DNA of 64,000 nucleotides from NCBI GenBank assembly GCA_021604805.1, contig BQJR01000003.1, positions 1-64,000 of the forward strand. Direction: 5' to 3'. This DNA is from Planctomycetota bacterium. GTDB lineage: Bacteria; Planctomycetota; B15-G4. Below the pieces are notes generated by a model. The model was not told the origin of the DNA, did no database searches, and worked only from the letters and a program-made list of their open reading frames with translations. Of the stretch, positions 27,544 through 39,254 are shown in pieces (position 1 is the stretch's first letter; every line of letters begins with the position of its first letter). The translations under genes and the position numbers were made by a program.

Positions 27544-27989
27544 GAGCTGAGCTCGACGCTCCCGCCGGCAGCTTCGATCTTCTGGCGAGCGGTCTCGGAG
27601 ACGCGGTCGGCCTTGACCTGCATCGCGACCTTGAGCTCACCCTTGCCGAGGATCTTCAGCGTGGAGGCCTTCTTCTTGACCAGGTTCTTGGACTTCACCG
27701 CGGTCAGGTCGATGGCGCCACCCTCGGGGAAGGCCTTCTCCAAGTCGGAGACATTCACGATGGCGTAGACCGTCTTGAAGAGCGCGTTGGTGAAACCGCG
27801 CTTCGGGAGACGACGGGCGAGGGGCATCTGGCCACCTTCGAAGGCCGGCTTGCCGCCGGAGCCCGCGCGCTGACCTTGCCCCTTGTTGCCGCGGCCTGCG
27901 GTGCAACCCCAGCCGGAGCCGGGACCACGCCCCACGCGGCGCTTACGGCGATGCGCCGTGCCGGGTGCTTTGACGTCTTGCAGATTCAT
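27540..27989 (-). CDS. rplO: 50S ribosomal protein L15
   Basis: 149 aa. Marks: [26 protein letters not shown] and the globular half [21 protein letters not shown]. Overlaps rpsE by 4 nt with no room for rpmD (L30), which normally lies between them; overlaps the secY start by 4 nt. Confidence 0.96.
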   Translation of the reverse strand: MNLQDVKAPGTAHRRKRRVGRGPGSGWGCTAGRGNKGQGQRAGSGGKPAFEGGQMPLARRLPKRGFTNALFKTVYAIVNVSDLEKAFPEGGAIDLTAVKSKNLVKKKASTLKILGKGELKVAMQVKADRVSETARQKIEAAGGSVELSS

Positions 27990-28504
27990 GCGATCGACAC
28001 TCCGCGCAGCTTCTCGACCTGGGCGCGACTGCGCACCGAGAGCAAGCCCTCGAGCGTGGCCTTCACCAGGTTGATCGGGTTGTTGCTTCCCATGCTCTTG
28101 GTGAGGATGTCCTTCACGCCGGCGAGCTCGAGCACCGAGCGCACGGTGGCGCCGGCGATGATGCCGGTGCCGGGCGCGGCGGGGATCAAACGCACCTTCG
28201 CGGCGCCGAAGCGCCCCATCACCAGATGTTCGATGGAGCCGTGCTTCAGGTCGATGTTGACCAGGTTCTTGTGCGCGTCCTTCACGGCCTTCTCGACCGC
28301 CGACGGCACTTCCTTGGCCTTACCGAAACCGATCCCCACGCTGCCGTGGCGGTCACCGACCACGACCAGGGCGGAGAAGGAGAACCGACGTCCACCCTTC
28401 ATCACCTTGGCGCAGCGATTCACCTTCACCACCGCCTCTTCGTAGAGGCCGGGCGCGTGAACCGCCAGCTCTTCTCGACCACCGCTGTTACCGGGCTTCG
28501 CCAT
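27986..28504 (-). CDS. rpsE: 30S ribosomal protein S5
   Basis: 172 aa. Marks: [41 protein letters not shown], and [35 protein letters not shown]. Residues near the start that control accuracy appear ordinary. ATG 28504 is preferred over the longer frame because GGAG lies 9 nt upstream and family members start here. Confidence 0.95.
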   Translation of the reverse strand: MAKPGNSGGREELAVHAPGLYEEAVVKVNRCAKVMKGGRRFSFSALVVVGDRHGSVGIGFGKAKEVPSAVEKAVKDAHKNLVNIDLKHGSIEHLVMGRFGAAKVRLIPAAPGTGIIAGATVRSVLELAGVKDILTKSMGSNNPINLVKATLEGLLSVRSRAQVEKLRGVSIA

Positions 28505-28517
28505 CAGGTTCGACTCC

Positions 28518-28886
28518 TCAGAACTGCAGCCCGCTTTCACGGGCAGCATCGGCGAGGGCCTTCACCCGGCCGTGGAATTTGTACCAGCCGCGATCGAACA
28601 CGACCTTGGTGACGCCTGCCTCCGTGAGGCGGCGTGCGATGTCTTCGCCCACCTTCTTGGCGACGTCCGTCTTGGTGCCAGTGGCCGAATCGCGCACGGC
28701 CTTGTCGAGGCTCGACGAGGCAGCCAGGGTGACGCCCGTGAGGTCGTCGACGGCCTGCACGTAGATCGCCTTGTTGGAGCGGTGCACGCTGAGACGCGGG
28801 CGTTCGCCCGTGCCACGAGTGCTCTTGCGCACGCGACGTTGACGACGCAACCGACGTGCCTGGAGTAGTTTCTGAGAACGCTGCAT
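28518..28886 (-). CDS. rplR: 50S ribosomal protein L18
   Basis: 122 aa. Binds 5S rRNA with L5. Marks: [23 protein letters not shown] and [28 protein letters not shown] at the C-terminus. 13 bp before rpsE. Confidence 0.96.
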   Translation of the reverse strand: MQRSQKLLQARRLRRQRRVRKSTRGTGERPRLSVHRSNKAIYVQAVDDLTGVTLAASSSLDKAVRDSATGTKTDVAKKVGEDIARRLTEAGVTKVVFDRGWYKFHGRVKALADAARESGLQF

Positions 28887-28894
28887 GACTTGGC

Positions 28895-29434
28895 TCAGGC
28901 TCCGAGCGACTTACCGACTTTGCGGCGGACGAATTCGTCCGAGTAACGGATGCCCTTGCCCTTGTAGGGCTCAGGCTTGCGGATCGCGCGCACCTCGGCG
29001 GCGAACTGCCCGACGAGTTGCTTGTCGAATCCCTTGATCACGATCTGCGTGGGCTGCGGCGTCTCGACCGTGAGACCCGCGGGCACCGGCATCTTCTTCG
29101 GGGCGTTGAAGCCGATGTTCAGCACCAACTCCTTGCCCTGCACCTTGGCGTTGTAGCCGACACCCACGATGTCGAGCGTCTTGCCGAAGCCCTTCTCGAG
29201 CCCCTCGACCATGTTGGCCGCGAGCGAACGGTACAGGCCGTGCATGGCGCGCGAACGCTTGCTGTCATCGCGGCGGGTGAACACGGCTTGCCCGTCTTCG
29301 ACCTCCACCGTGATGCACGCGTCGATGTCCTGCGTGAGCTTGTTGCCCGACGCTTCCACCGTGAGCGTGTTGCCCGACACAGACACATTGGTGCCGCCGG
29401 CGAACTTCACGGGTTGCTTGCCGATTCTCGACAT
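28895..29434 (-). CDS. rplF: 50S ribosomal protein L6
   Basis: 179 aa with the two duplicated halves of the family. Marks: [31 protein letters not shown], and the C-terminal [23 protein letters not shown]. 9 bp after rpsH. Confidence 0.97.
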   Translation of the reverse strand: MSRIGKQPVKFAGGTNVSVSGNTLTVEASGNKLTQDIDACITVEVEDGQAVFTRRDDSKRSRAMHGLYRSLAANMVEGLEKGFGKTLDIVGVGYNAKVQGKELVLNIGFNAPKKMPVPAGLTVETPQPTQIVIKGFDKQLVGQFAAEVRAIRKPEPYKGKGIRYSDEFVRRKVGKSLGA

Positions 29435-29443
29435 AGCGGGCTC

Positions 29444-29839
29444 CTAGCAGACGGTGGCGAGCATCTCGCCACCCACGTTGCGTTGACGGCACTCACGATC
29501 GCTGAGCACACCTTGGGGCGTGGTGTAGATCGCGATCCCCGTGCCGTTGAGCACGCGGTGGATCTCACCGACGCCGCGGTAGAAGCGGCGCCCCGGCTTG
29601 CTCTCGCGACGCAGCGTGTTGATCACGGCCTCACCATCCCGGCCGTACTTCAGCTGCAACGTGAGCGTGGCTTGCACGCCACCCGGCGTGACTTCGTAGT
29701 CCTTGATGAAGCCCTCGCGCTTCAGCACATCGGCGATGTCGCGCTTGACGCGCGAAGCGGGCATCGACACCTCGTCTCGCTCCACGCGCAAAGCGTTGCG
29801 CAGGCGAGTCAGCATGTCGGCGATCGGGTCGGTCATCAT
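29444..29839 (-). CDS. rpsH: 30S ribosomal protein S8
   Basis: 131 aa. Central-domain 16S rRNA binder. Marks: MTDPIADMLTRLRNALR, KREGFIKDYEV, and the C-terminal IYTTPQGVLSDRECRQRNVGGEMLATVC. The start is one of two adjacent ATG codons (29839 or 29836); the longer frame overlapping rpsN is rejected. Confidence 0.95.
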   Translation of the reverse strand: MMTDPIADMLTRLRNALRVERDEVSMPASRVKRDIADVLKREGFIKDYEVTPGGVQATLTLQLKYGRDGEAVINTLRRESKPGRRFYRGVGEIHRVLNGTGIAIYTTPQGVLSDRECRQRNVGGEMLATVC

Positions 29840-29882
29840 CGGTTCGTTTCTCCTACGCGCAGTGCAGCGCGAATAGCTTCGG

Positions 29883-30068
29883 TCACCACGACGCCTTGCG
29901 CACGCCGGGGATCTCCCCGCGGTGCGCCAGGTTGCGGAAGCAGATGCGGCAGACGCCGAACTTCCGCAGGAAGGCATGGGAGCGCCCGCACAGCTGGCAG
30001 CGCGACTTCGCGCGCGTGCTGAACTTGGGCTTCATCTTCGTCTTGGCGATCCAGCTTGTCTTGCCCAC
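29883..30068 (-). CDS. rpsN: 30S ribosomal protein S14 type Z
   Basis: 61 aa, the short zinc-binding form. Zinc ligands C24, C27 (CQLCGR) and C40, C43 (CRICFR), and the C-terminal end [12 protein letters not shown]. Its place between rplE and rpsH is standard. Confidence 0.97.
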   Translation of the reverse strand: MGKTSWIAKTKMKPKFSTRAKSRCQLCGRSHAFLRKFGVCRICFRNLAHRGEIPGVRKASW

Positions 30069-30137
30069 GGTCTGGTGTTCCTTGAGGCTCTTGCTTCTAG
30101 TCGCTGTTCGTTAGTTGGTCGGCGCGGTCGCGCTGAC

Positions 30138-30707
30138 TCAGGCCTTCTTGCCGCTCTTGCGGAAGGGCATGCCCAGTCCCTCGAGGAGCTCACGGCCGAG
30201 CGCATCGTTGTCGGCGGTGGTCACGAAGGTGATGTTCATGCCCTGGTGATGCTTCACTCGATCGAGGTCGATCTCGGGGAAGACCAACTGGTCGTCGAGA
30301 CCCATCGAGTAGTTGCCGCCCCCGTCGAGCTTCGACTTGAGGCCGCGGAAGTCCTTGATACGCGGGACGACCACCGAGATCAGTCGGTCGACGAACTCCC
30401 ACATGCGATCGCCGCGCAACGTGACGCGGCAGCCGATCGGCATGCCTTCACGCAGGCGGAAGTTACTCACCGACACGCGCGCGGTCGTGAGCTGGCACTT
30501 CTGACCGGCGATCAAGGTGAGGTCGGTGGCGGCGGCGTCGATCAGGCCCTTGTTCTCCTTGGCCTCACCCACGCCCATGCTGATCACGACCTTCGTGAGG
30601 CGCGGCGCTGCGAGCACGTTCTTGATGTTGTGCTTGCTCATCAGCCCCGGGAGCACGTCGCTCTGGAACTTCTCGTAGAGGCGCGGCTTGGCAGTTTCAG
30701 TGGTCAT
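30138..30707 (-). CDS. rplE: 50S ribosomal protein L5
   Basis: 189 aa. Binds 5S rRNA and P-site tRNA. Marks: KHNIKNVLAAPRLTKVVISMGVGEAKENK, FRLREGMPIGCRVTLRGDRMWEFVDRL, and NYSMGLDDQLVFPEIDLD. Confidence 0.97.
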   Translation of the reverse strand: MTTETAKPRLYEKFQSDVLPGLMSKHNIKNVLAAPRLTKVVISMGVGEAKENKGLIDAAATDLTLIAGQKCQLTTARVSVSNFRLREGMPIGCRVTLRGDRMWEFVDRLISVVVPRIKDFRGLKSKLDGGGNYSMGLDDQLVFPEIDLDRVKHHQGMNITFVTTADNDALGRELLEGLGMPFRKSGKKA

Positions 30708-30748
30708 CGCTTATCTCGTTTCTTGTTGTCGCGTGCAGGCCGGACGGT

Positions 30749-31063
30749 TCAGGCGTCGACCTTGCGGCCACCCGGGCGGGTGACGCGCGACTTGCTGCCG
30801 TCCTCGACCAACATGCCGAGGCGCACACCCTTGCCGGCTTCGGCATCCCAGAACGCGAGGTTCGAGAGGTCGACCGAGTACTCGCGCTGGACGCGACCAC
30901 CGTTCGGGTGCTCCTGACTGCGGCGCACGTGCTTGTGCTTCATGTTCACACCCTCGACGACGGCACGTCCGTGCTTGTTGTCGAGCTCGAGGATGCGCCC
31001 CTGGGTGCCACGATCGGCACCGGCGATGACGACGACCTGGTCGCCCTTCTTGAGCAGGCTCAT
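30749..31063 (-). CDS. rplX: 50S ribosomal protein L24
   Basis: 104 aa with an N-terminal KOW motif (KKGDQVVVIAGADRGTQGRIL). Starts large-subunit assembly. Its ATG shares one base with the rplN stop. Confidence 0.96.
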   Translation of the reverse strand: MSLLKKGDQVVVIAGADRGTQGRILELDNKHGRAVVEGVNMKHKHVRRSQEHPNGGRVQREYSVDLSNLAFWDAEAGKGVRLGMLVEDGSKSRVTRPGGRKVDA

Positions 31064-31431
31064 CAGACGACCTCGTTCGCGAGGGAGATGATCTTCATGA
31101 AGTTCTTCTGGCGCAGCTCGCGAGCCACGGCGCCGAAGATGCGCGTGCCCAGCGGGTTGCCGTCCTTGTCGATGAGCACCAGCGCGTTGCTGTCGAAGCG
31201 CACGCGTGAGCCGTCACGACGGGAGATGTCGGAGCGCGTGCGCACGATCACGCCGCGCACGACGGCGCCCTTCTTGATGTTCGCGGTCGGGATCGACTTC
31301 TTCACCGAGCCGATGATGATGTCGCCGATGCCGGCGTACTTGCGCTTGCTGCCACCCAGCACCTTGAAGCACTGGACGAGCTTGGCGCCCGTGTTGTCGG
31401 CCACGTCGAGGCGTGATTGCATCTGGATCAT
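31063..31431 (-). CDS. rplN: 50S ribosomal protein L14
   Basis: 122 aa. Marks: [34 protein letters not shown], and [29 protein letters not shown]. Overlaps the rpsQ stop by 4 nt. Confidence 0.97.
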   Translation of the reverse strand: MIQMQSRLDVADNTGAKLVQCFKVLGGSKRKYAGIGDIIIGSVKKSIPTANIKKGAVVRGVIVRTRSDISRRDGSRVRFDSNALVLIDKDGNPLGTRIFGAVARELRQKNFMKIISLANEVV

Positions 31432-31757
31432 GAGTTGCTGCCTCCGTCCGCGTCCTCTTCCAGCGTGGCCGGGTCGACACCGTCTTCGAAGCTCGGCGCG
31501 ACTTCGAGCACCGAGCTGAGGCGCCAGCGCTTGCGCTTGCTGAGCGGGCGCGTGAACACGATCTCGACCTTGTCACCCTCGTGCGCGTCGTTGTTCTCGT
31601 CGTGCGCAACCAGGTTCGTGTACTTGGTGATGTACTTCTTGTAGAGCGGGTGCTGCAGGCGTCGCTCGACAGCGACCACGATCGTCTTGTCCATCTTGGC
31701 GCTCTTCACGCGCCCGATCTTGGAGACGATGTGTCGCTGTGTGGTCTCGGTGGCCAT
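31428..31757 (-). CDS. rpsQ: 30S ribosomal protein S17
   Basis: 109 aa from ATG 31757. The OB-fold core is typical ([59 protein letters not shown]). It is about 25 residues longer than usual because of an acidic C-terminal tail rich in Glu, Asp and Ser. A TTG start at 31772 is also possible. Confidence 0.94.
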   Translation of the reverse strand: MATETTQRHIVSKIGRVKSAKMDKTIVVAVERRLQHPLYKKYITKYTNLVAHDENNDAHEGDKVEIVFTRPLSKRKRWRLSSVLEVAPSFEDGVDPATLEEDADGGSNS

Positions 31758-31778
31758 GTGCTCAGAGTCCAATCGCTA

Positions 31779-32006
31779 TCAGCTACGGGGGGCGGCGCCG
31801 CGGATGCTGCGCGCGCGCTCAGTGAGGATGGTGTGGATGCGCGCGATCTCGCGACGGATCTGACTGATCCGCGAGGGATTGGCGAGGCCTTCGGCGCTCG
31901 CCTTGAAGCGCAGGTCGAAGAGCTCTTGGCGCAGCTCCTTGACGTCGAACTCCAGCTCGGAGTCGAGCTTCTCGCGAAGCTCTTTGGTCTTCTTGACGGC
32001 GCTCAA
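31779..32006 (-). CDS. rpmC: 50S ribosomal protein L29
   Basis: 75 aa helical hairpin near the tunnel exit. Marks: LRQELFDLRFKASAEGLANPSRISQIRREIARIHTIL. The start is the rare codon TTG at 32006; it is supported by AGAGGAGG placed 5 nt upstream and by a 4-base overlap with the rplP stop. Confidence 0.93.
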   Translation of the reverse strand: MSAVKKTKELREKLDSELEFDVKELRQELFDLRFKASAEGLANPSRISQIRREIARIHTILTERARSIRGAAPRS

Positions 32007-32416
32007 CGGGTCCTCCTCTTCACAAGGCGGCAGCGCAGCGGCAGCTTGTGAGCCACGCGGTTCATCGCCAACTTGGCGGCGCCTTCAGTGGTGCCGCCGA
32101 TTTCGTAGATCACCGTGCCCGGCTTGACGGCCGCGGCCCAGTACTCCGGCTCGCCCTTACCCTTACCCATGCGGGTCTCAGCCGGGATCGAGGTGATCGG
32201 CTTCTGCGGGAAGATGCGGATCGTGATGCGCGAACCGGGCGCGGCGCGGTTGGCAGCCACGCGGCCAGCTTCGATCACGCGGGCGGAGATCCAACCCGGC
32301 TCGAGCGCTTGCAGGCCCCACTCGCCGAACTCGACCGTGTGTCCACGCGTCGCGTTGCCGCGCAGGCTGCCCTTCTGCACTTTGCGGTGCTTGAAGCGCT
32401 TGGGGAGGTTCTTCAT
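32003..32416 (-). CDS. rplP: 50S ribosomal protein L16
   Basis: 137 aa. Needed for A-site tRNA alignment. Marks: FKHRKVQKGSLRGNATRGHTVEFGEWGLQALEPGWISARVIEAGR, ITIRIFPQKPIT, and RMGKGKGEPEYWAAAVKPGTVIYEIGG. Confidence 0.97.
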   Translation of the reverse strand: MKNLPKRFKHRKVQKGSLRGNATRGHTVEFGEWGLQALEPGWISARVIEAGRVAANRAAPGSRITIRIFPQKPITSIPAETRMGKGKGEPEYWAAAVKPGTVIYEIGGTTEGAAKLAMNRVAHKLPLRCRLVKRRTR

Positions 32417-32477
32417 GTGATGCGTTCCTGGTTCCGGGACCTGTCAGCGGTCTCGAGTCGGTGACGGGTCTCGGGGC

Positions 32478-33137
32478 TTAGTTGCGACCTTGGTGCGGCG
32501 CGGCTTCGAAGTCGGCGTAGCGACCGCGGTAGATCCAGCACTTCACGCCGATGACGCCCATGGTCGTGCGCGCGACGGCGAAGCCGTAGTCGATCCAAGC
32601 GTCGAGCGTGGACAGCGGCACCGAACCCAGCGACACCTTCTCGGAGCGCGCGATCTCAGCGCCACCGAGGCGGCCGCCGATGTGGATCTTCACGCCCAGC
32701 GCACCCGCTTGCATGGTGAGCTGCGCGGACTTCTTCAGCGCGCGACGGTAGCTGGCACGACGCTGCAACTGCTCGGCCATCGACTCGGCCACCAGCTGCG
32801 CGGAGAGCTCCGGCTTGCTGATCTCGACCGTGCGAATGGCGACGGGCTTGTTGCAGATGCTCGTCAGCTCGTCGTTGAGCTTCTCGACCTGCGCGCCACG
32901 ACGACCGATGAGCAGACCCGGACGCGCCGTGTGGATGATCACCGTGACACGCTCGCGCGTGCGCTCGATGTCGATGCGCGGCACCGCGGCACCGTGGTAC
33001 TCCTTCTTGATGAACTTGCGGATCTCCTGGTCCTCACGGAGCAGGGTCGCGAAGTCCTTCTTGCCGGCGTACCACCGCGAGCGCCACGGCTCGGTGATGC
33101 CCATGCGAAATCCGATGGGGTGAATCTTCTGACCCAT
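32478..33137 (-). CDS. rpsC: 30S ribosomal protein S3
   Basis: 219 aa. Marks: MGQKIHPIGFRMGI, a KH domain around GLLIGRRGAQVEKL, ELSAQLVAESMAEQLQRRASYRRALK and GVKIHIGGRLGGAEIARSE. Lines the mRNA entry channel with S4 and S5. Confidence 0.97.
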   Translation of the reverse strand: MGQKIHPIGFRMGITEPWRSRWYAGKKDFATLLREDQEIRKFIKKEYHGAAVPRIDIERTRERVTVIIHTARPGLLIGRRGAQVEKLNDELTSICNKPVAIRTVEISKPELSAQLVAESMAEQLQRRASYRRALKKSAQLTMQAGALGVKIHIGGRLGGAEIARSEKVSLGSVPLSTLDAWIDYGFAVARTTMGVIGVKCWIYRGRYADFEAAPHQGRN

Positions 33138-33141
33138 GGGC

Positions 33142-33546
33142 TCAGCCTTCCTTCGTCGGGGCAGCTGCCGCGGGCGTGCCGGCGGTCAGCGCGATGTGGA
33201 TGTGGCTCGTACGCTTGGCGTACGGCTGGGCGCGGCCGCGAGCCGACGGGCGCCAACGGCGCGCGCCGCCCAGCAGCGGGCCCTCGTCGACGCGCGCTTC
33301 CCCCACCATCAGCTGGTTGAGGTCGACGCTGCCGCCGGTCTTCTGCTCGGCGTTGGCCACGGCCGAGCGCATCACCTTGCCGACCAGCACGGCGGCGCGC
33401 TTGGGCGAGCGGTCGAGCATGATCAGCGCCTTGTTCACGGGCTCGCCGCGCACGAGGTCGACCACCAAGCGCGCCTTGCGCGCGGTGATCTTCGCGTGGC
33501 GATGGCTCGCGCGGAACTCAGGCTGGTTGTCAGTTGTGTTCGCCAT
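33142..33546 (-). CDS. rplV: 50S ribosomal protein L22
   Basis: 134 aa. Marks: ASHRHAKITARKARLVVDLVRGEPVNKALIML, VGEARVDEGPL, and the tunnel-lining beta hairpin RRWRPSARGRAQPYAKRTSHIHIAL. Ends in an Ala/Pro tail of about 15 residues. Confidence 0.96.
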   Translation of the reverse strand: MANTTDNQPEFRASHRHAKITARKARLVVDLVRGEPVNKALIMLDRSPKRAAVLVGKVMRSAVANAEQKTGGSVDLNQLMVGEARVDEGPLLGGARRWRPSARGRAQPYAKRTSHIHIALTAGTPAAAAPTKEG

Positions 33547-33549
33547 GGA

Positions 33550-33834
33550 TCAACGCCCGCCCTTCGCGGATTCCTTCTTGTTCGTGTGACCGCGGAAGGT
33601 GCGCGTGGGAGCGAACTCGCCGAGCTTGTGCCCGACCATGTCCTCGACCACGTAGACCTTCTGGTGCCGCCGGCCGTCGTGAACCATGAACGTGTGGCCC
33701 ACGAAGTCAGGCGTGATGGTGCAGGCGCGCGCCCACGTGGTGATCGGCTCTTTCCGACTCTCACGCTCCATGCGGAGCACCTTCTTCTCGAGCTTCGGGT
33801 CGACGAAGGGACCCTTCTTAAGGCTGCGACTCAT
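33550..33834 (-). CDS. rpsS: 30S ribosomal protein S19
   Basis: 94 aa. Marks: [43 protein letters not shown], and [16 protein letters not shown]. 8 bp after rplB. Confidence 0.97.
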   Translation of the reverse strand: MSRSLKKGPFVDPKLEKKVLRMERESRKEPITTWARACTITPDFVGHTFMVHDGRRHQKVYVVEDMVGHKLGEFAPTRTFRGHTNKKESAKGGR

Positions 33835-33841
33835 CGGGTCC

Positions 33842-34675
33842 CTACCTCTTCTTCTTGCGGGTGCGGATGATCATGCTGCTCGTGTTCTTGCGCGGGTTAC
33901 GCGTCTTGCCGCCCTTGGAGAGCTTGCCCCACGGCGAAACCGGGTGACGACCACCCGCCGTGCGACCCTCACCACCACCCATCGGGTGAGCGTAGGCCGA
34001 CATGGCCGTGCCGCGAACCTTCGGGCGACGGCCCTTCCAACGGTTGCGACCCGCCTTGCCCAACTTCACGAGGCCGTGATCGATGTTGCCGACCTGACCG
34101 AGCGTGGCGCGGCACTTCACGTGCACCTTGCGCAGCTCGCCGGACGGCAGGATGAGCGTGGCGTACTCGGCTTCACGAGCCGAGAGTCGGATCGCCGTGC
34201 CAGCCGAGCGACCGAGCACCGCGCCGCGACCGGGCACCATCTCCACAGCGTGGATCACGGAGCCGAGCGGCATCTGCTCGAGCGTCATGGCGTTGCCGAG
34301 CTTCGGCTCTGCCTTCGGACCTGACATCACCTCAGCACCTTGCTTCAGACCGAGCGGCGCGAGGATGTAAGCCTTCTTGCCATCGGCGTAGTGCAACAGC
34401 GCGATGTTCGACGTGCGGTTCGGGTCGTACTGCACTTCAGCGACACGTGCCGGCACGCCATCGTGGCGGCGGCGGAAGTCGATCAAGCGGTACTTCCTCT
34501 TGTGACCGCCACCGCGGCGATGCGACGTGATGCGCCCGCGGTTGTTGCGGCCCGAATGCTTCTTGAGCCGAACGAGCAGCGACTTCTCGGGCTTACCACC
34601 CGTGAGGTCGGGATCGCGCAGCGCAGTGGCACCGCGGCGGCCCGGCGAGGTCGGCTTGTACTTGTGGATGGCCAT
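33842..34675 (-). CDS. rplB: 50S ribosomal protein L2
   Basis: 277 aa. Near the peptidyl transferase centre. Marks: [48 protein letters not shown], and the C-terminal [30 protein letters not shown] with the conserved histidine. Confidence 0.97.
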   Translation of the reverse strand: MAIHKYKPTSPGRRGATALRDPDLTGGKPEKSLLVRLKKHSGRNNRGRITSHRRGGGHKRKYRLIDFRRRHDGVPARVAEVQYDPNRTSNIALLHYADGKKAYILAPLGLKQGAEVMSGPKAEPKLGNAMTLEQMPLGSVIHAVEMVPGRGAVLGRSAGTAIRLSAREAEYATLILPSGELRKVHVKCRATLGQVGNIDHGLVKLGKAGRNRWKGRRPKVRGTAMSAYAHPMGGGEGRTAGGRHPVSPWGKLSKGGKTRNPRKNTSSMIIRTRKKKR

Positions 34676-34707
34676 CTTGAATCAGATCTCCGTCGCGTCA
34701 GCCAGGC

Positions 34708-34992
34708 TCAGAGGAACTCGACCGAGTCGCCCTCGGCCAGGGTGACTACGGCGCGCTTCCAGTCGGGACGACGAGCGGCGCGCGGTCCGCGCCCCCGCAT
34801 CTTCCCGCGGCGGGTCATGGTGTGCACCTTGACCACGCGCACCTCGAAGAGCTCTTCGATGGCCTGCTTGATCTGCACCTTGTTCGCATCCGGCGCCACC
34901 AAGAAGGTGTAGCCGTTGCTCTCGGTCGTGATGTCGGTGCCCTTCTCGGTGATCAGCGGGCGCCGGATGATGTTGCGTGCGTCGGTCTTCAT
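34708..34992 (-). CDS. rplW: 50S ribosomal protein L23
   Basis: 94 aa. Docking site for trigger factor and SRP at the tunnel exit. Marks: IIRRPLITEKGTDITTESNGYTFLVAPDANKVQIKQAIEELF and RRGKMRGRGPRAARRPDWKRAVVTL. Overlaps the rplD stop by 4 nt. Confidence 0.96.
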   Translation of the reverse strand: MKTDARNIIRRPLITEKGTDITTESNGYTFLVAPDANKVQIKQAIEELFEVRVVKVHTMTRRGKMRGRGPRAARRPDWKRAVVTLAEGDSVEFL

Positions 34993-35657
34993 GCTTCGAC
35001 GGCCTCCTTCTCTGCAGCACCGTTCGCGGCACCGGCCAGGCGGTTCATGAGCACGTCCCAGGCGCCATCGACGAGGAGGACGCGGCGATGCCAGAGCACG
35101 TGGTGAGTGTTGAGGTCGCTGGCCGGGATCACGTGGACGCGCGGCAGATTGCGGAAGCTCAACAGCAGGTTCTCGTTCTCGGCCGGCACGACGATCGCGG
35201 CCGAGCCGTCGCAGCCGAGCGCGGCGAGCGCGGCGGCGGCCGTCTTCGTGGACGGCTTGCTGAACGCCGCGCTGTCGAGGCCGTGGACCTCGCCGTCGCG
35301 CAGCTTGCCGAGCAGCGCGGAACGCAGCGCTTCACGCAACGCCTTGCGCGGCATCTTGTAGGAATAGTCGCGCGGGCGCGGCCCGAAGATCACGCCGCCG
35401 CCACGCAGCAGCGGCGAGTTGAAGTCGCCGCGACGCGCGTTGCCGGTGCCCTTCTGCTTGTAGGGCTTGCGCGTGGTGTAGGAAGTCTCGGCGCGGGTCT
35501 TGGTCTTCACCGTGCCCTGACGCTGGTTGGCCTCGTACATGCGCACGGCGTCGCGCAGCAGCTGCATCTTGACGACCTCGCCGAGGCTGCTTGCGTCCAC
35601 CGACGCGCTGCCGAGGCTGCCGTTCGACCAGGTTTGGATATCGCTGTTTGTGCTCAT
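34989..35657 (-). CDS. rplD: 50S ribosomal protein L4
   Basis: 222 aa. Marks: VRMYEANQRQGTVKTKTRAETSYTTRKPYKQKGTGNARRGDFNSPLLRGGGVIFGPRPRDYSYKMPRKALREAL, the tunnel loop of the family. In gamma-proteobacteria L4 also represses the S10 operon; nothing here proves that. ATG 35657 is preferred to the longer frame that enters rplC. Confidence 0.95.
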   Translation of the reverse strand: MSTNSDIQTWSNGSLGSASVDASSLGEVVKMQLLRDAVRMYEANQRQGTVKTKTRAETSYTTRKPYKQKGTGNARRGDFNSPLLRGGGVIFGPRPRDYSYKMPRKALREALRSALLGKLRDGEVHGLDSAAFSKPSTKTAAAALAALGCDGSAAIVVPAENENLLLSFRNLPRVHVIPASDLNTHHVLWHRRVLLVDGAWDVLMNRLAGAANGAAEKEAVEA

Positions 35658-35671
35658 GACTCTCAGCCTTC

Positions 35672-36310
35672 TCAGTTCGCGCGACGCGCGGTGCTCGGGC
35701 TCAGCATCAGCAGCCCGCCGTTGGCGCCGGGCACGGCACCCTTCACGAGCAGCTGTCCGTTCTCGGCGTCGACCTTCACGACCTGCAGACCCTTGATGGT
35801 CATGCGCTCGCCGCCCATGCGCCCCGCCATGCGCTTGCCTTTGATCACGCGGCCGGGGTACTTGCACATGCCGATCGAGCCGGGGCGACGCACGTTCTGG
35901 CTACCGTGCGTGACCGGGCCGCGAGCGAAGCCGTGGCGCTTGATCGTGCCGGCGAAGCCCTTGCCCTTGGTCGTGCCGACGACGTCGATGAGCTTGCCCT
36001 CTTCGAAGGCGTCTTCGACCTTGATCGTGCCGCCGACCTCGAGCTCACCGACCGGACCGCGCACTTCGCGCAGGTGACGCAGCGGCGCTTCGATGCCAGC
36101 CTTGCTGAACTGGCCGAGCACAGGCTTGCTGACGACCTTGGCGCGCACGCTGCCGTAGCCGAGCTGCACCGCTTCGTAGCCGTCCTTCTCGAGCGTGCGA
36201 ATCGCCGTGACCGTGTTGTGCGGCAGATCGATCACGGTGACGGGCACACGCGTGCCGTCCTCGCCCCAGATCTGGGTCATGCCGCGCTTGGTACCGAGCA
36301 GGGTGGTCAT
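35672..36310 (-). CDS. rplC: 50S ribosomal protein L3
   Basis: 212 aa. Marks: [62 protein letters not shown] and [44 protein letters not shown]. Contains the glutamine (in HGSQNVR) that is methylated by PrmB in Escherichia coli. Confidence 0.97.
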   Translation of the reverse strand: MTTLLGTKRGMTQIWGEDGTRVPVTVIDLPHNTVTAIRTLEKDGYEAVQLGYGSVRAKVVSKPVLGQFSKAGIEAPLRHLREVRGPVGELEVGGTIKVEDAFEEGKLIDVVGTTKGKGFAGTIKRHGFARGPVTHGSQNVRRPGSIGMCKYPGRVIKGKRMAGRMGGERMTIKGLQVVKVDAENGQLLVKGAVPGANGGLLMLSPSTARRAN

Positions 36311-36334
36311 GTTCAGGCTCCCGATCAGGCCTTA

Positions 36335-36637
36335 TCAGGCCTTGACGCGGATGTCCACGCCGGCAGGCAGCGTGAGCTTGGAGATGGCGTCCACCGTTTT
36401 GCTGGTGGGCTCGAGGATGTGGATCAACCGCTTGTGCGTGCGGATCTCGAACTGCTCACGCGACTTCTTGTCGACGTGCGGCGAGCGCAGCACCGTGTAG
36501 CGTTCGATGCGCGTGGGCAGCGGGATCGGACCGGCAACGCGAGCACCCGTGCGGCGGGCGCCGTCGGCGATATCAGCAGCCGACTGGTCGAGCGTCTCGT
36601 GGTCGTAAGCCTCGAGGCGAATGATGATCTTCTTCAT
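36335..36637 (-). CDS. rpsJ: 30S ribosomal protein S10
   Basis: 100 aa. Head protein and, as NusE, an antitermination factor that binds NusG and NusB. Marks: [69 protein letters not shown]. The start may be ATG 36637 or ATG 36646 (three residues longer). First gene of the S10 cluster. Confidence 0.95.
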   Translation of the reverse strand: MKKIIIRLEAYDHETLDQSAADIADGARRTGARVAGPIPLPTRIERYTVLRSPHVDKKSREQFEIRTHKRLIHILEPTSKTVDAISKLTLPAGVDIRVKA

Positions 36638-36801
36638 CGGTTCCATGTGCCGGGCTCATTCCTACGCGTGCGTGCGGTGAACGCCGTGAGCTCGACCCCA
36701 CCTGCAATGGTCCGGCGAGGCTCAAAAGCACTCACTGGGCACTGCGTAGGTCTCGCTCCGAACCGGGTTGGGGCCCGGCACGGTCGAGGGACGAACGAGA
36801 G

Positions 36802-36825
36802 CTGTTGAGCGGCCTGTTGAGCGGC
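36802..36825 (-). repeat. Perfect 12-bp tandem duplication in the rpsJ leader
   Basis: Two adjacent identical copies (CTGTTGAGCGGC on the plus strand) inside the predicted untranslated leader of the S10 operon. May be a simple duplication or an RNA-binding element. Confidence 0.7.
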
Positions 36826-36877
36826 CGAACGCGGCTCTCACCCGAGGTGACTTTTCCCTCACGGCGAAAGTCTGGCG

Positions 36878-36905
36878 ATTCTAGGAGTGCGGCCCCCCCA
36901 AGCAA
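36878..36905 (-). promoter_or_regulatory. Candidate promoter of the S10 (rpsJ) operon
   Basis: On the minus strand TTGCTT (36900-36905), a 16-bp GC-rich spacer that includes seven G, and TAGAAT (36878-36883; 5 of 6 to consensus). It lies 90 bp after the fusA stop and gives a leader of about 235 nt. Confidence 0.6.
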
Positions 36906-36994
36906 GAGGAATCTGCCGAGTGGCTGCCTTTTGGGGACGCTGCGTCGCGGCCCGACGATCGAAGGCACCGCGAGCCGCTCGCCCGGACGGCAAC

Positions 36995-39058
<2,064 letters not shown>

Positions 39059-39126
39059 GACGGGAACACTCAGGGAAAGAAGGAGAGAAGAGCGGAGGTC
39101 TCGGAACTGCGGCGCCCCGGAACGCA

Positions 39127-39156
39127 ACGCGCCCCGCGCGTTGGCGCGGGGCGCGT
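39127..39156 (-). terminator. Long GC hairpin between rpsG and fusA
   Basis: A perfect 13-bp stem (arms at 39127-39139 and 39144-39156) with a 4-base loop. No run of U follows on the minus strand, so it may be a U-less terminator, a partial attenuator or an RNA processing and stability element. Confidence 0.55.
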
Positions 39157-39254
39157 GCGTGTCACCGTTGCGGGTCAGGCGTCGGGCGACGTGCTTCGTG
39201 GCTGCCTGCCCGGCGCGCGCTGCGCTCCGAGTCGGCTCCCCGAACCGCCGGGAA

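Larger units (their letters stand above)
36638..36994 (-). promoter_or_regulatory. rpsJ leader / fusA-rpsJ intergenic region
   Basis: 357 bp without a gene. It contains the promoter at 36878-36905, a leader of about 235 nt, a perfect 12-bp tandem duplication at 36802-36813 and 36814-36825, and a small hairpin with arms CCGGG/CCCGG near 36770. The leader length is comparable to those of autoregulated S10 operons, but no L4 target could be recognised. No tuf gene is here, although tuf commonly follows fusA. Confidence 0.6.
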
